A DNA stretch of 64,000 nucleotides from Streptosporangium canum (GTDB taxonomy: Bacteria; Actinomycetota; Actinomycetes; Streptosporangiales; Streptosporangiaceae). Each line of letters opens with the position of its first letter. The first letter of the stretch is position 1. Of this stretch, positions 53,301 to 63,624 are shown in pieces. The notes below the pieces were generated by a model that ran no database searches, was not told the DNA's origin, and was given only the letters and a program-made list of their open reading frames with translations. The position numbers and the translations under genes are program-made. The stretch covers positions 85,555 through 149,554 of the forward strand of contig NZ_FOQY01000010.1 in NCBI RefSeq assembly GCF_900113865.1, given 5' to 3'.

Positions 53301-53323
53301 CGCTGTTGTGTTACAAAACAGCG
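53301..53323. promoter_or_regulatory. inverted repeat over the Lrp-type regulator start
   Basis: CGCTGTT (53301-53307) and its perfect complement AACAGCG (53317-53323) flank a 9-nt AT-rich spacer, and the right arm ends on the first base of the GTG start at 53323. Position and form suggest an autoregulatory operator and a leaderless or short-leader message. Confidence 0.5.
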
Positions 53324-53796
53324 TGGAACTGGACCGGCTGGATCGTGACATCATCGGGGCGCTCGTCGAGGACGCCCGCAGCACCTACGCGGAGATCGGG
53401 CAGAGGGTGGGCCTGTCGGCGTCGGCGGTGAAACGCCGGGTGGACCGCCTGCGCGAGACGGGGGCGATCACCGGGTTCACCGCGCGGGTGGATCCCACGG
53501 CGCTCGGCTGGACCACCGAGGCGTATGTGGAGCTGTTCTGCGTCGGCAAGACCTCACCGTCGGCGATCGGGGTGGCCGTCGCCCGGCTTCCCGAGGTGAT
53601 ATCGGCGTGCACCATCACCGGGGAGGCCGACGCGTTGCTGCACATCAGGGCCACCGACGTCCGCCACGTGGAGCAGGTGATCGAGCGCATCGCCGCCGAG
53701 CCGTTCGTGGTGCGCACCAAGAGCTCCATCGTGCTCTCCCGGCTGATCGAGACCCCGCTGATCACCTCACGCAACGGATCGACGTTCGTCGCCTGA
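53323..53796 (+). CDS. Lrp/AsnC-family transcriptional regulator
   Basis: 157 residues from GTG 53323 (VELDRLDRDIIGALVEDARSTYAEIGQRVGLSASAVKRRVDRL); GTG 53308 would add five residues inside the inverted repeat. N-terminal HTH then a C-terminal RAM domain (ITGEADALLHIRATD). It precedes ddaH and rocD on the same strand, so it probably controls arginine/ornithine breakdown in response to an amino acid. Confidence 0.9.
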   Translation: MELDRLDRDIIGALVEDARSTYAEIGQRVGLSASAVKRRVDRLRETGAITGFTARVDPTALGWTTEAYVELFCVGKTSPSAIGVAVARLPEVISACTITGEADALLHIRATDVRHVEQVIERIAAEPFVVRTKSSIVLSRLIETPLITSRNGSTFVA

Positions 53797-53904
53797 AGCA
53801 CGCAAGGGACCTGCGCCAACACGCATGATCGGACTCTTGGCCCGCGCGAACCCCGTTCCTAGGCTGTTGCCGTTCCCACCACAACGTCCTTTACGGGGTT
53901 CTCC

Positions 53905-54699
53905 ATGACGAGGCACTACCTCATGTGTCGGCCTGACTATTTCGCGGTCGAGTACGCGATCAACCCGTGGATGGATCCCGAGGCCGGCGCGGACCGCGAG
54001 GTGGCGATCCGGCAGTGGGAGGGACTCAAGAGCGCCTACGAGGAGCTCGGTCACCGGGTCAGCCTGATCGACCCGGTGGAGGGCCTGCCGGACATGGTCT
54101 TCGCCGCCAACGGCGCGCTGGTGGTCGGCGGCCGGGTGTACGGCGCGCGGTTCACGCACCGGGAGCGGGCCGCCGAGGGGCCCGCCTACCTGAAGTGGTT
54201 CACCGACAACGGCTACGACCGGGTGCACGAGGCGGCGTTCACCAACGAGGGCGAGGGTGACTTCCTGACGCTCGACCACGTGGTGCTGGCCGGGACGGGG
54301 TTCCGCACCGACATCACCGCGCACAAGGAGGCCCAGGAGTTCCTCGGCCGCCCGGTGGTGACGCTGCAGCTGGTGGACCCGCGCTTCTACCACCTGGACA
54401 CCGCACTGTTCCCACTAAACGGACATAACGTGGCATACTTCCCAGGGGCCTTCTCGGCGGGGAGCCAGGAAGTGCTGGAGAGCCTGTTCCCCGACGCCGT
54501 CATCGCGGACGAGGACGATGCGACCGTACTGGGCCTCAACGCGGTCAGCGACGGCACCCGTGTGGTGATCAACGCCGAGGCGGCCAACCTTCAGCTGGAG
54601 CTCAAGCGCCACGGCTTCGAGGTCATCCCGGTCGAACTGTCGGAGCTGCGCAAAGCGGGCGGCGGTCCCAAGTGCTGCACGCTCGAAATCCGGGGATAA
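53905..54699 (+). CDS. ddaH: dimethylargininase / amidinohydrolase-family protein
   Basis: 264 residues. Arginine deiminase superfamily: an N-terminal DxVFxANGA segment (PDMVFAANGALVVGG), the catalytic His in DPRFYHLDTALFPL and the nucleophilic Cys in the C-terminal GGPKCCTLEIRG. It would hydrolyse dimethylarginine or a related guanidino compound to citrulline or ornithine products. Followed at 42 nt by an ornithine aminotransferase, which suits an ornithine-yielding reaction. Confidence 0.88.
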   Translation: MTRHYLMCRPDYFAVEYAINPWMDPEAGADREVAIRQWEGLKSAYEELGHRVSLIDPVEGLPDMVFAANGALVVGGRVYGARFTHRERAAEGPAYLKWFTDNGYDRVHEAAFTNEGEGDFLTLDHVVLAGTGFRTDITAHKEAQEFLGRPVVTLQLVDPRFYHLDTALFPLNGHNVAYFPGAFSAGSQEVLESLFPDAVIADEDDATVLGLNAVSDGTRVVINAEAANLQLELKRHGFEVIPVELSELRKAGGGPKCCTLEIRG

Positions 54700-54741
54700 A
54701 CACAGGTAGAACGGCCAAGAACAGGGAACGGCGAATATCGG

Positions 54742-55953
54742 ATGACCAGCACAGAGACGTTCATCGAGCTCAGCGAGCGCCGGAGCGCGCACAACTACCA
54801 CCCGCTCCCCATCGTGATCCACGAGGCGCAGGGCGCCTGGGTCACCGACGTGGAGGGCAAGCGGTTCCTGGACTGCCTGTCCGGATACTCCTCGCTGAAC
54901 TTCGGTCACGGTAACCCGAAGATCGTCGGAGCGGCGCAGGAGCAGCTCGCCAAGCTCACTCTGACCAGCCGCGCCTTCTTCCACGACCAGTTCGCCGCCT
55001 TCGCCGCCGGGCTGGGCGACCTCACCGGCAAGGACATGGTCCTGCCGATGAACACCGGCGCCGAGGCCGTGGAGACCGCGATCAAGGTGGCCCGCAAGTG
55101 GGGCTACGAGGTCAAGGGCGTGGCGCCGGAGCAGGCCAACATCATCGTGATGGAGGACAACTTCCACGGCCGCACCACCACGATCATCAGCTTCTCCACC
55201 GACCCGGACGCCCACGACGGCTTCGGCCCCTACACCCCGGGCTTCACAGTCGTGAAGTACGGCTCGGTCGAGGCGATCCGCGAGGCCGTCGACGCCAACA
55301 CCGTCGCGGTGCTGCTGGAGCCCATCCAGGGCGAGGCCGGCGTGCTGGTCCCGCCGGACGGCTACCTCACGCAGGTCCGCGAGCTCTGCACCGCCGAGAA
55401 CATCCTGATGATCGCCGACGAGATCCAGTCCGGCCTCGGCCGTACCGGTGACACCTTCGCCTGCGACCACGAGGGGGTCGTCCCCGACATCTACGTGCTG
55501 GGCAAGGCCCTGGGCGGCGGCGTCGTACCGGTCTCGGCGATCACCGCCAACGAGGACGTACTCGGCGTGATCAAGCCGGGCCAGCACGGCTCCACCTTCG
55601 GCGGCAACCCGCTCGCCTGCGCGGTGGCCAACGCGGTCATCGAGATCCTCAACACCGGCGAGTACCAGGCGCGGGCCAAGGAGCTCGGGGCGGTGCTGCA
55701 CGAGCGGCTGCGCGGCCTGATCGGCCGGGGTGTGGTGACCGTGCGCGGCCGCGGCCTGTGGGCGGGCGTCGACATCGACCCCTCCCTTGCCACCGGACGC
55801 GAGATCTCCAAGGCACTGATGCGCCGCGGTGTCCTGGCCAAGGACACCCACGGCTCGACCATCCGGCTCGCCCCGCCGATCGTGGTCTCCGAGGAAGACC
55901 TCCTGTGGGCCGTCGACCAGCTCGCCGACACCCTCGCGGAGTTCGCGAAGTGA
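54742..55953 (+). CDS. rocD: ornithine aminotransferase
   Basis: 403 residues, class III PLP aminotransferase. PLP Lys in YVLGKALGGGVVPVSA; Asp in LMIADEIQSGLGRTG; MNTGAEAVETAIKVARKWGYEVKGV is typical of ornithine aminotransferases. It converts ornithine to glutamate-5-semialdehyde. Same operon or regulon as ddaH and the Lrp-type regulator. Confidence 0.93.
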   Translation: MTSTETFIELSERRSAHNYHPLPIVIHEAQGAWVTDVEGKRFLDCLSGYSSLNFGHGNPKIVGAAQEQLAKLTLTSRAFFHDQFAAFAAGLGDLTGKDMVLPMNTGAEAVETAIKVARKWGYEVKGVAPEQANIIVMEDNFHGRTTTIISFSTDPDAHDGFGPYTPGFTVVKYGSVEAIREAVDANTVAVLLEPIQGEAGVLVPPDGYLTQVRELCTAENILMIADEIQSGLGRTGDTFACDHEGVVPDIYVLGKALGGGVVPVSAITANEDVLGVIKPGQHGSTFGGNPLACAVANAVIEILNTGEYQARAKELGAVLHERLRGLIGRGVVTVRGRGLWAGVDIDPSLATGREISKALMRRGVLAKDTHGSTIRLAPPIVVSEEDLLWAVDQLADTLAEFAK

Positions 55954-56011
55954 CCCCTCCCGTACGGCTCGCGCCCTCCGGCGCGGGCCGTACCGGACCG
56001 GTCCGCCCCGG

Positions 56012-57574
56012 TCATCCGTGACCGGCCAGCTCCACCGTGGTGACCTCCGACAGCTCGGTGCCGGTGGCGGTGTCCCAGCGGACGGACAGGGGGTCGGCGC
56101 CCAGGGAGAGCGTGGCCACCGCATTGGAGAACCAGGGGCCGTGGACGATCCGCCACGTGAACGGGGGCTTGGGGATCCTGGCCAGACGGGACAGCCACCC
56201 GCCGATCAGGGTGGCGAGACCGAACTGGGCGACGATGTTGGCCAGGCGGAGCGTACGGCTCAGCGGGTTGCGGATCGGGGAGCAGACGAGCTGGTAGATG
56301 GGCAGCCCCTCGGCCTTGGCCACGTAGGAGTAGTGCACGTCGCCGGAGAGCACGACCACGGGCTTGCCGGTCTCGGCCAGCAGCGTGGACAGGTCCTCGA
56401 AGGAGCGGCGGAAGGCCGCCCAGTGCTCCAGGTCGACGGCCTGGCGGAGGGCCTCCGACCAGCGGGCCACCCTCTTGCCCCAGGCCCCCTGGGCCAGGGC
56501 CTCGTTCCAGTTCTGGATGTGGTGGATGCCGGCCGGGAGCAGGAACGGCACCGACGTGCCGATGACGAAGCGCTCGACGCCGCCCCTGCGGAGCTCCTCG
56601 GTGAGCCACTCCCACTCCACCGGGTCGATCATGCGCCGGTCCCCCGGGGTGAGCTGCCGGGCGCAGCGGGAGTCGAGCATGATCAGGCGGGTGCCGCCGA
56701 GGTCGCGGGAGTAGCTCCACCGGTTGTCGGCGGGGACGTCGTAGGCGTGCTCGGCGAACGCGTCGAGCAGTTCGGCCCCGTCGCCCTCCGCCGCGCACAG
56801 CTTGCTGAGCAGCTCGTCCGACTCGCGCTCCCGCGGCGACATGTTGCCCAGGTGCTGGTAGATCCAGTAGGCCCCGAGACCGGAGACCACCCGGCGCGGC
56901 CACCACGAGACCTTGGCCATCTGCTCGCGCCATGAGGCGGAGGTGTTGAAGTCGTCGCGCAGGTCGTGGTCGTCGAAGATCATCGCACTGGGCACCGTCG
57001 AGAGGACCCAGCGGATCTCCGGGTCGGTCCAGGCCTGCCGGTACAGCTCGGCGTACTCCTCGAAGTCGGCGATCTCACCCACCGGCTCGCCGTCCCTGCG
57101 GTTCTTGATGAACTCCAGCATCTCGACGGACGGCTCGTCGGCGTAGACCTGGTCGCCGAGCAGGAGCAGCAGGTCGGGCCACTCCTCCTCGGGGGTCTCC
57201 ATCAGGCTGCAGCCGTAGGCGCGCAGGACGTCCACCCCGTGCGAGATGACGTGCATCGTGTCGTGCGGCACGCTGGTCCGGCAGGAGCCGAACATCACCC
57301 GCCTGGGCCCGTCGGGGCCGAGGAAGCGGATGCGGCTGGGCGGCTGGTCCGGCAGCGGCCACACGGTCTCCCCCGAGAGCCGGACCTCGTAGGCTCCCTC
57401 GGCGCCGACGTCCACGATCGCGTAGTGGTGGCCGTGCACGGTGAACGTCAGCGCCCGCGAACGCGCCTGCCCGACCTCCACCGTCACCTCGCACGGCTCG
57501 CTGGTCTCCACCCACACCGACGCGCCGGTCTCATTCACATAACGCAGCAGCGGCCCGACCACAAGTTCCGGCAC
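56012..57574 (-). CDS. PhoD-like alkaline phosphatase/metallophosphoesterase
   Basis: 520 residues from GTG 57574, preferred because GAGGGG lies 6 nt upstream; that purine run directly abuts ATG 57580. Metallophosphoesterase motifs: VMFGSCRTS, LLLGDQVYADEP, IFDDHDLRDDFN and VVLSGDVHYSYVAKAE. No signal peptide, so it is probably cytosolic or membrane-associated, unlike secreted PhoD. Substrate unknown. Monocistronic, convergent with rocD. Confidence 0.88.
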   Translation of the reverse strand: MPELVVGPLLRYVNETGASVWVETSEPCEVTVEVGQARSRALTFTVHGHHYAIVDVGAEGAYEVRLSGETVWPLPDQPPSRIRFLGPDGPRRVMFGSCRTSVPHDTMHVISHGVDVLRAYGCSLMETPEEEWPDLLLLLGDQVYADEPSVEMLEFIKNRRDGEPVGEIADFEEYAELYRQAWTDPEIRWVLSTVPSAMIFDDHDLRDDFNTSASWREQMAKVSWWPRRVVSGLGAYWIYQHLGNMSPRERESDELLSKLCAAEGDGAELLDAFAEHAYDVPADNRWSYSRDLGGTRLIMLDSRCARQLTPGDRRMIDPVEWEWLTEELRRGGVERFVIGTSVPFLLPAGIHHIQNWNEALAQGAWGKRVARWSEALRQAVDLEHWAAFRRSFEDLSTLLAETGKPVVVLSGDVHYSYVAKAEGLPIYQLVCSPIRNPLSRTLRLANIVAQFGLATLIGGWLSRLARIPKPPFTWRIVHGPWFSNAVATLSLGADPLSVRWDTATGTELSEVTTVELAGHG

Positions 57575-57761
57575 GTTCATCCCCTCAGCACTACAGAACG
57601 GCAGGCGTCCAGGCAGGAGCCTGCCATATTGGCGCGTTGCCCTCACCGTGCCCAACCGGTCTGATCAATAACAACAGTTCAGCCGCAAGTGAGGAAACGC
57701 ACAAAATTCGGTCATAAGAACACAATATGCCTAGGTTGGCAGGTAAAAACCGCACAACTAG

Positions 57762-57774
57762 TGTGATCATCACA
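57762..57774. promoter_or_regulatory. palindrome upstream of the amino-acid dehydrogenase
   Basis: TGTGATCATCACA is a perfect 6-1-6 palindrome 55 nt before the start at 57829. It resembles CRP/FNR half-sites but with a spacer 3 nt shorter than the CRP consensus. The gap 57575-57828 otherwise shows only AT-rich promoter-like DNA. Confidence 0.4.
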
Positions 57775-57828
57775 AACAGCCCTGAGCAGAGCAACGGCGC
57801 TCCGCTCACCGTATGGAGGCTCTCCTTC

Positions 57829-59115
<1,287 letters not shown>

Positions 59116-59159
59116 CGGAGAAGGCCCGGCCTCCGTCCGGAGACCGGGCCGCCATCGTA

Positions 59160-59183
59160 TGTCCCGCTCGACTGAGCGGGACA
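59160..59183. terminator. bidirectional hairpin between convergent gdh-like and marR genes
   Basis: A perfect 10-bp stem TGTCCCGCTC / GAGCGGGACA with a GACT loop, 1 nt from the marR stop and 44 nt from the dehydrogenase stop. A second imperfect hairpin lies at 59123-59150. Confidence 0.65.
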
Positions 59184-59184
59184 G

Positions 59185-59661
59185 TTACGAACGGACGGGG
59201 CCGTTCAGGTTCCGCTCAAGGGGCCGGGAGGGCTCGTCCAGGGCTCTGACCAGCCCTTCCAGGTCGCGCATGAGCTGCTCGGTGCGCTCGGTGCCGTAGG
59301 CGGCCTCGATCACCCGGTGGTGACCGGCCACCCCGCCCTCCACCCGGGCGAGCAGTTCGGCGCCACGGTCGGCGAGGAAGACGGCGACCTTGCGGCGGTC
59401 GGCCGGATCGTGTCCCCGGTAGACGAGCGAGCGGTCGATGAGCCGGTCGATCGCCTTGGTCAGCGTCGGGTGCGGCATCAGCACGGCCTCGGCCAGGTCA
59501 CCCATCGAGTGGCCCCGGCCGTCGGCCAGGGCGCGCAGGATACGCCACTGCTCGACCGTGACGTCCTCGGCGGTCACCGCCGCGGCGAGGCCGCGGTTGA
59601 CACTGCGCTCGGCTCGGCTGAGCAGGTAGGCGAGCGAGGATCCCAGTCCGGTCGTCACCAT
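59185..59661 (-). CDS. MarR-family transcriptional regulator
   Basis: 158 residues. MarR winged helix: VEQWRILRALADGRGHSMGDLAEAVLMPHPTLTKAIDRLIDRSLVYRGHDPADRRKVAVFLADRG, with the DxRxxxV wing motif. Divergent from the amide-sensor operon at 59736, so it probably represses that operon. Confidence 0.92.
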   Translation of the reverse strand: MVTTGLGSSLAYLLSRAERSVNRGLAAAVTAEDVTVEQWRILRALADGRGHSMGDLAEAVLMPHPTLTKAIDRLIDRSLVYRGHDPADRRKVAVFLADRGAELLARVEGGVAGHHRVIEAAYGTERTEQLMRDLEGLVRALDEPSRPLERNLNGPVRS

Positions 59662-59709
59662 GTGAAGCTCCCGTCTGTATCCCGGCTAAGTAACGGGCCT
59701 GCCAAGACC

Positions 59710-59724
59710 CTCCTTTTAGGAGGA
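59710..59724 (+). promoter_or_regulatory. hairpin covering the AmiC-like gene ribosome-binding site
   Basis: CCTCCT pairs with AGGAGG around TTT. The AGGAGG is the only good Shine-Dalgarno sequence before GTG 59736 (11 nt away), so the stem would hide it. Confidence 0.4.
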
Positions 59725-59735
59725 TACTCGTCAAC

Positions 59736-60824
59736 GTGGCAGAAGCCATCACACCGGTTATAGAACCTCTGGAAGCCGAGCTCATCCGGAGCGGCGCCCT
59801 GCGCGTCGGGCTTGTGGTGCCGGTTTCCGGAGTCCTCGGCCTGGTGGGGCCGTGCGCGATCAACTGTGCCATTCTCGCGGCCGACGAGGTCAACCTCGCG
59901 GGCGGGGTGCTCGGCAGGCCGGTCGAACTGGTTCTGATCGACGGCGGGAGACCCGCGGCGCAGGTGGCCGCCGAGGTCGGCGACCTGGCGGGCAGCGGTG
60001 CGATCGACGCGGTGGTCGGCACCCACGGCAGCGACGTGCGGATCGCGGTGGTCCGCGCCCTGGCCGGGCGGGTGCCGTTCGTCTACGCCCCGCCGTACGA
60101 GGGGGGCGGCCACTCGCCCGGGGTCTACTTCCTGGGTGAGACCCCCGGCCGCCAGCTCAGGCCCGGACTCGACTGGCTGATCGACCGGCGCCGTGCCCGC
60201 AGGTGGTTTCTGCTCGGCAACGACTACGTCTGGCCGCACCTGGTCCACGACGCGGCCCGCCGCCACCTCACCGCCCGCAACGTCACGATCGTCGGCGAGC
60301 GGTTCGTGCCGTACGGCGTGCGCGACTTCGCCCCGCTCCTGGAGCGGCTGGCCGCCAGCCGGCCCGACGCCGTGCTGCTCAGCCTGATCGGCAGCGACCT
60401 GGTCACCTTCAACCGGGCCTTCACCGCTGCGGGACTGTCGTGGGCGCGCCTGTGCGGGGCACTGGAGGAGCACGGCCTGCTCGGCATCGGCGGCGACGCG
60501 ACCGGTGAGCTCTACGGGGCGATGGGCTATTTCGCGAGCCTGGTCACCGACGACAGCCTGAGCCTCGGCGAGCGCTACATCCGCCGGTTCGGCGCCGGTG
60601 CGCCGCTGCTCAACGGGCACGGGCAGGGGTGCTACGAGGCGGTGCTGATGCTCGCCGCGCTCGGCTCGCGCGCCGGGACGCTCGCCGTGCCCGCGGTGGA
60701 CGCGATCGCCGACGGCACCTCCATCGTCACCGCGCGGGGACGGCTGACGCTTCAGGACCGGGGAGTACGGAGGCGCGCGCACATCGGCCGGGCAGACGGC
60801 CTCGACTTCGACATCGTCCACTAG
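59736..60824 (+). CDS. AmiC-like cytosolic ligand-binding protein
   Basis: 362 residues from GTG 59736. A periplasmic-binding type I (Leu/Ile/Val or amide binding) fold: LRVGLVVPVSGVLGLVGPCAINCAILAADEVNLAGGVLGRPVELVLID. No signal peptide or lipobox, so it is cytosolic, like AmiC of the amidase regulon. With the acetamidase and permease downstream it is probably an amide/urea sensor. A small hairpin overlaps its AGGAGG (59710-59724). Confidence 0.82.
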   Translation: MAEAITPVIEPLEAELIRSGALRVGLVVPVSGVLGLVGPCAINCAILAADEVNLAGGVLGRPVELVLIDGGRPAAQVAAEVGDLAGSGAIDAVVGTHGSDVRIAVVRALAGRVPFVYAPPYEGGGHSPGVYFLGETPGRQLRPGLDWLIDRRRARRWFLLGNDYVWPHLVHDAARRHLTARNVTIVGERFVPYGVRDFAPLLERLAASRPDAVLLSLIGSDLVTFNRAFTAAGLSWARLCGALEEHGLLGIGGDATGELYGAMGYFASLVTDDSLSLGERYIRRFGAGAPLLNGHGQGCYEAVLMLAALGSRAGTLAVPAVDAIADGTSIVTARGRLTLQDRGVRRRAHIGRADGLDFDIVH

Positions 60825-60902
60825 AAGCTTCCGTCTGAAATCTTTTCATTTTCAAGGAAAAGTCCTATCGTTGCGACTGCCCCCATCTTCTAGGAGCCGT
60901 CC

Positions 60903-62309
60903 ATGACCACTGAGCCCTCCCTGGAGCAATTCGGCTACCAGCAGGAACTCCGAAGGTCCCTGAGCTTCACCGACCTGCTCGTCTACGGTCTGATCTTCAT
61001 GGTCCCGATCGCGCCGTTCGGCATCTTCGGCGGGGTCTTCCAGGCCTCCGGCGGCATGGTCGCGCTCGCCTACGTCATCGGCATGGTCGCCATGGCCTTC
61101 ACCGCGCTGTCCTACGCGCAGATGGCCAAGGCCTTCCCGATGGCCGGCTCGGTCTACACCTACGCGGGCCGGGGCATCACCGGCACCGTCGGCTTCCTGG
61201 CCGGATGGGTGATCCTGCTCGACTACGTGCTGGTGCCGGCGCTGCTCTACCTCATCGCGAGCGCGGCGATGGCCTCGTTCCTGCCCGTCATCCCGATCTG
61301 GGGATGGCTGATCGTGTTCGTGATCCTCAACACGGTCGTCAACTACGCGGGCATCCAGATGACCGCGCGGATCACCAAGATCATGCTGATCGGCGAGCTC
61401 ATCGTGCTGGCGATCTTCCTCGTCATCGGCCTGGGCGCGCTGGCCATGGGCAAGGCGCAGGCCGGCGCGCTGACCCCGCTGTTCGACTCCCAGACGTTCT
61501 CCTGGCCGCTGGTCTTCGGCGCGGTCTCCGTGGCGGTGCTGTCCTTCCTCGGCTTCGACGGCATCTCCATGCTGGCCGAGGAGAGCAAGGCCGACAGCCG
61601 CAAGATCGGCAAGTCGATGGTCGCGGCGCTGGGCCTGGCGGGCGCGCTGTTCATCGTGCAGACCTGGGTGGGCGCGCTGCTCACCCCCAACCGGGCCGAG
61701 CTGCTGACCAAGGGCGACCCCGCGGGCACCGCGTTCTACGACATGGCCGAGTTCGCCGGAGGCCACTGGCTCAGCGTGCTGACCGCCGTCGCCACCGCCA
61801 TCGCCTGGGGTTTCGCCAACTCCCTGGTCGCCCAGGCCGCCACCTCGCGCCTGCTGTACGCCATGGCCCGCGACCGCCAGCTCCCCTCCTTCCTGGCCAA
61901 GGTCCACCCCAGGCACAAGGTGCCGGTCAACGCCACCCTGCTGGTGGCCGCCGTCTCCCTGGCCGTCGGGCTCTACCTGACCACCCGCGAGGACGGCATC
62001 CCGCTGATCAGCAGCCTGGTCAACTTCGGTGCGATGAGCGCCTTCCTCGCGCTGCACATCTCGGTGGTCGTCCACTACGTCATACGGAACGGCAGCCGCG
62101 ACTGGTGGCGGCACCTGATCGCCCCCGTGATCGGCTTCGCGATCCTGATCTACGTGGTGATCAACGCCAACATCGCGGCCCAGGTCCTGGGGCTCATCTG
62201 GCTCGGCATCGGCGTGCTCGTGCTCGCCACCTTCTACGCCTACGGCCGCCGCCCCCTGCTGGCCGCCCTGGGCGGCGAGACCTCGGAGAAGTCCCCCCGT
62301 TCCCGGTAG
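60903..62309 (+). CDS. APC-family amino acid/amide permease
   Basis: 468 residues with about twelve hydrophobic spans. The first span region FTDLLVYGLIFMVPIAPFGIFGGVFQASGGMVALAYVIGMV and VYTYAGRGITGTVGFLAGWVILLDY fit the APC (YjeH/YveA-like) group. It lies between the sensor and the acetamidase genes, so it may import amides or amino acids whose nitrogen is released by the latter. Confidence 0.92.
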   Translation: MTTEPSLEQFGYQQELRRSLSFTDLLVYGLIFMVPIAPFGIFGGVFQASGGMVALAYVIGMVAMAFTALSYAQMAKAFPMAGSVYTYAGRGITGTVGFLAGWVILLDYVLVPALLYLIASAAMASFLPVIPIWGWLIVFVILNTVVNYAGIQMTARITKIMLIGELIVLAIFLVIGLGALAMGKAQAGALTPLFDSQTFSWPLVFGAVSVAVLSFLGFDGISMLAEESKADSRKIGKSMVAALGLAGALFIVQTWVGALLTPNRAELLTKGDPAGTAFYDMAEFAGGHWLSVLTAVATAIAWGFANSLVAQAATSRLLYAMARDRQLPSFLAKVHPRHKVPVNATLLVAAVSLAVGLYLTTREDGIPLISSLVNFGAMSAFLALHISVVVHYVIRNGSRDWWRHLIAPVIGFAILIYVVINANIAAQVLGLIWLGIGVLVLATFYAYGRRPLLAALGGETSEKSPRSR

Positions 62310-62385
62310 CGACCGCGTCCCGGCGACGCCGGGGACATGCCGCACACCCCCGCCCCATCCATTCGATCACGCGAGGACAGAGCAC

Positions 62386-62475
62386 ATGTTCGAAATCTTC
62401 CTTGAGGTGGAGGAGGGCTTCACCTCGGCCCTCCTCAACTCGGTGACGGGCCTCAGCCGGGCGGGTGTGCGGTGA
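62386..62475 (+). CDS. 29-residue small protein, coupled to acetamidase
   Basis: ATG 62386 with GAGGA at 8 nt, reading MFEIFLEVEEGFTSALLNS then VTGLSRAGVR to TGA 62475. The TGA overlaps the acetamidase GTG by GTGA, so translation is probably coupled. Too short for any family call. It is either a small partner protein or a leader that sets acetamidase translation. Confidence 0.55.
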   Translation: MFEIFLEVEEGFTSALLNSVTGLSRAGVR

Positions 62476-63482
62476 ACGTCGTCTCCTACAGGCCGGCTCC
62501 CGAGGAGCTGAGCTACACCTTCGGCGGGCGCCCCGCCATCGGCAGGATCAGGCCCGGCACGATCGTCGAGATGTACACCGAGGACTGCTTCGGCGGCCGG
62601 GTGCGCTCGGTCGAGGACCTGCCGTCGAGCGTCTGCGACTTCCCCTACCTGAACCCGGTCACCGGTCCCTTCCACGTCGAGGGGGCCGAGCCCGGCGACA
62701 CGCTCGCGCTGCACTTCGTCTCCATCGAGCCCGCCAGGGACTGGGCGGTGTCCGCCACGTTCCCGCACTTCGGCGCGTTGACCGGCACGCACGCCACCGC
62801 CATGCTCACCCCTCCGCTGGAGGAGGTCGTGTGGCGCTACGACATCGACGTGGAGAAAGGCGTGGCCCGCTACCACGCCCGCAAGGGCGACTTCACGGTG
62901 GAGCTCCCGCTGGACCCGATGCACGGCACGGTCGGCGTCGCGCCGGGCGCCTCCGAGGCCCGGATGACCATCACCCCGGACGCCCACGGCGGCAACATGG
63001 ACACCCCCGAGCTGCGCGCCGGGGTGACCGTCTACCTCGGGGTCAACGTCGAGGGCGGGCTGTTCGCGGTGGGGGACGGGCACGCCCGCCAGGGACACGG
63101 CGAGGTGTGCGGCACGGCCGTCGAGGCGGCGATGAACACCGTGGTCGCGGTGGAGCTGATCAAGGGGGTGAGCACCCCGTGGCCGCGCCTGGAGGACGAC
63201 GGCCATCTGATGTCGACCGGCTCGGCCCGCCCGCTGGAGGACGCCTTCCGGATCAGCCAGCACGACCTGGTCACCTGGGCCGCCGACCTCACCGGCCTGG
63301 ACGTCCTGGACGCCTACCAGCTGGTCAGCCAGATCGGCGAGGCGCCGGTCGGCAACGTCTGCGACACCAACTACACGATGCTCGCCAAGGTTCCCAAGTC
63401 CTACCTGGGCGTGTCCGGCGTCTACGAGTCGGCCCACGAGCGGCTGCGCGCCCTGGGCCGGCGGTATCTGGACCAGCGCTGA
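62472..63482 (+). CDS. acetamidase/formamidase family protein
   Basis: 336 residues from GTG 62472 (VNVVSYRPAPEELSYTFGGRPAIGRIRPGTIVEMYTEDCF). FmdA/AmdA fold with the characteristic VGDGHARQGHGEVCGTAVEAAM. It hydrolyses short amides to acid and ammonia. Last gene of the amide operon; a large hairpin follows at 63625. Confidence 0.92.
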   Translation: MNVVSYRPAPEELSYTFGGRPAIGRIRPGTIVEMYTEDCFGGRVRSVEDLPSSVCDFPYLNPVTGPFHVEGAEPGDTLALHFVSIEPARDWAVSATFPHFGALTGTHATAMLTPPLEEVVWRYDIDVEKGVARYHARKGDFTVELPLDPMHGTVGVAPGASEARMTITPDAHGGNMDTPELRAGVTVYLGVNVEGGLFAVGDGHARQGHGEVCGTAVEAAMNTVVAVELIKGVSTPWPRLEDDGHLMSTGSARPLEDAFRISQHDLVTWAADLTGLDVLDAYQLVSQIGEAPVGNVCDTNYTMLAKVPKSYLGVSGVYESAHERLRALGRRYLDQR

Positions 63483-63624
63483 CGCCGGCGCTCCCACGGC
63501 GGAGAACCGTCCCGCGTCGCCGTACCGCCGGGGTGCGACGGCGCGGGACTCCCCTGTCCGGCGGCGGTGAGGGCACCGCTCCGGCGGAGAGACCTCCGCC
63601 CGGACGGGAAGGCCGCCCTCGGGC

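Noticed and set aside
60852-62345. 497-codon minus-strand frame over the APC permease
   Set aside because: Composed of His/Gln/Asp/Arg/Gly runs that are the antisense of membrane helices; no plausible start.
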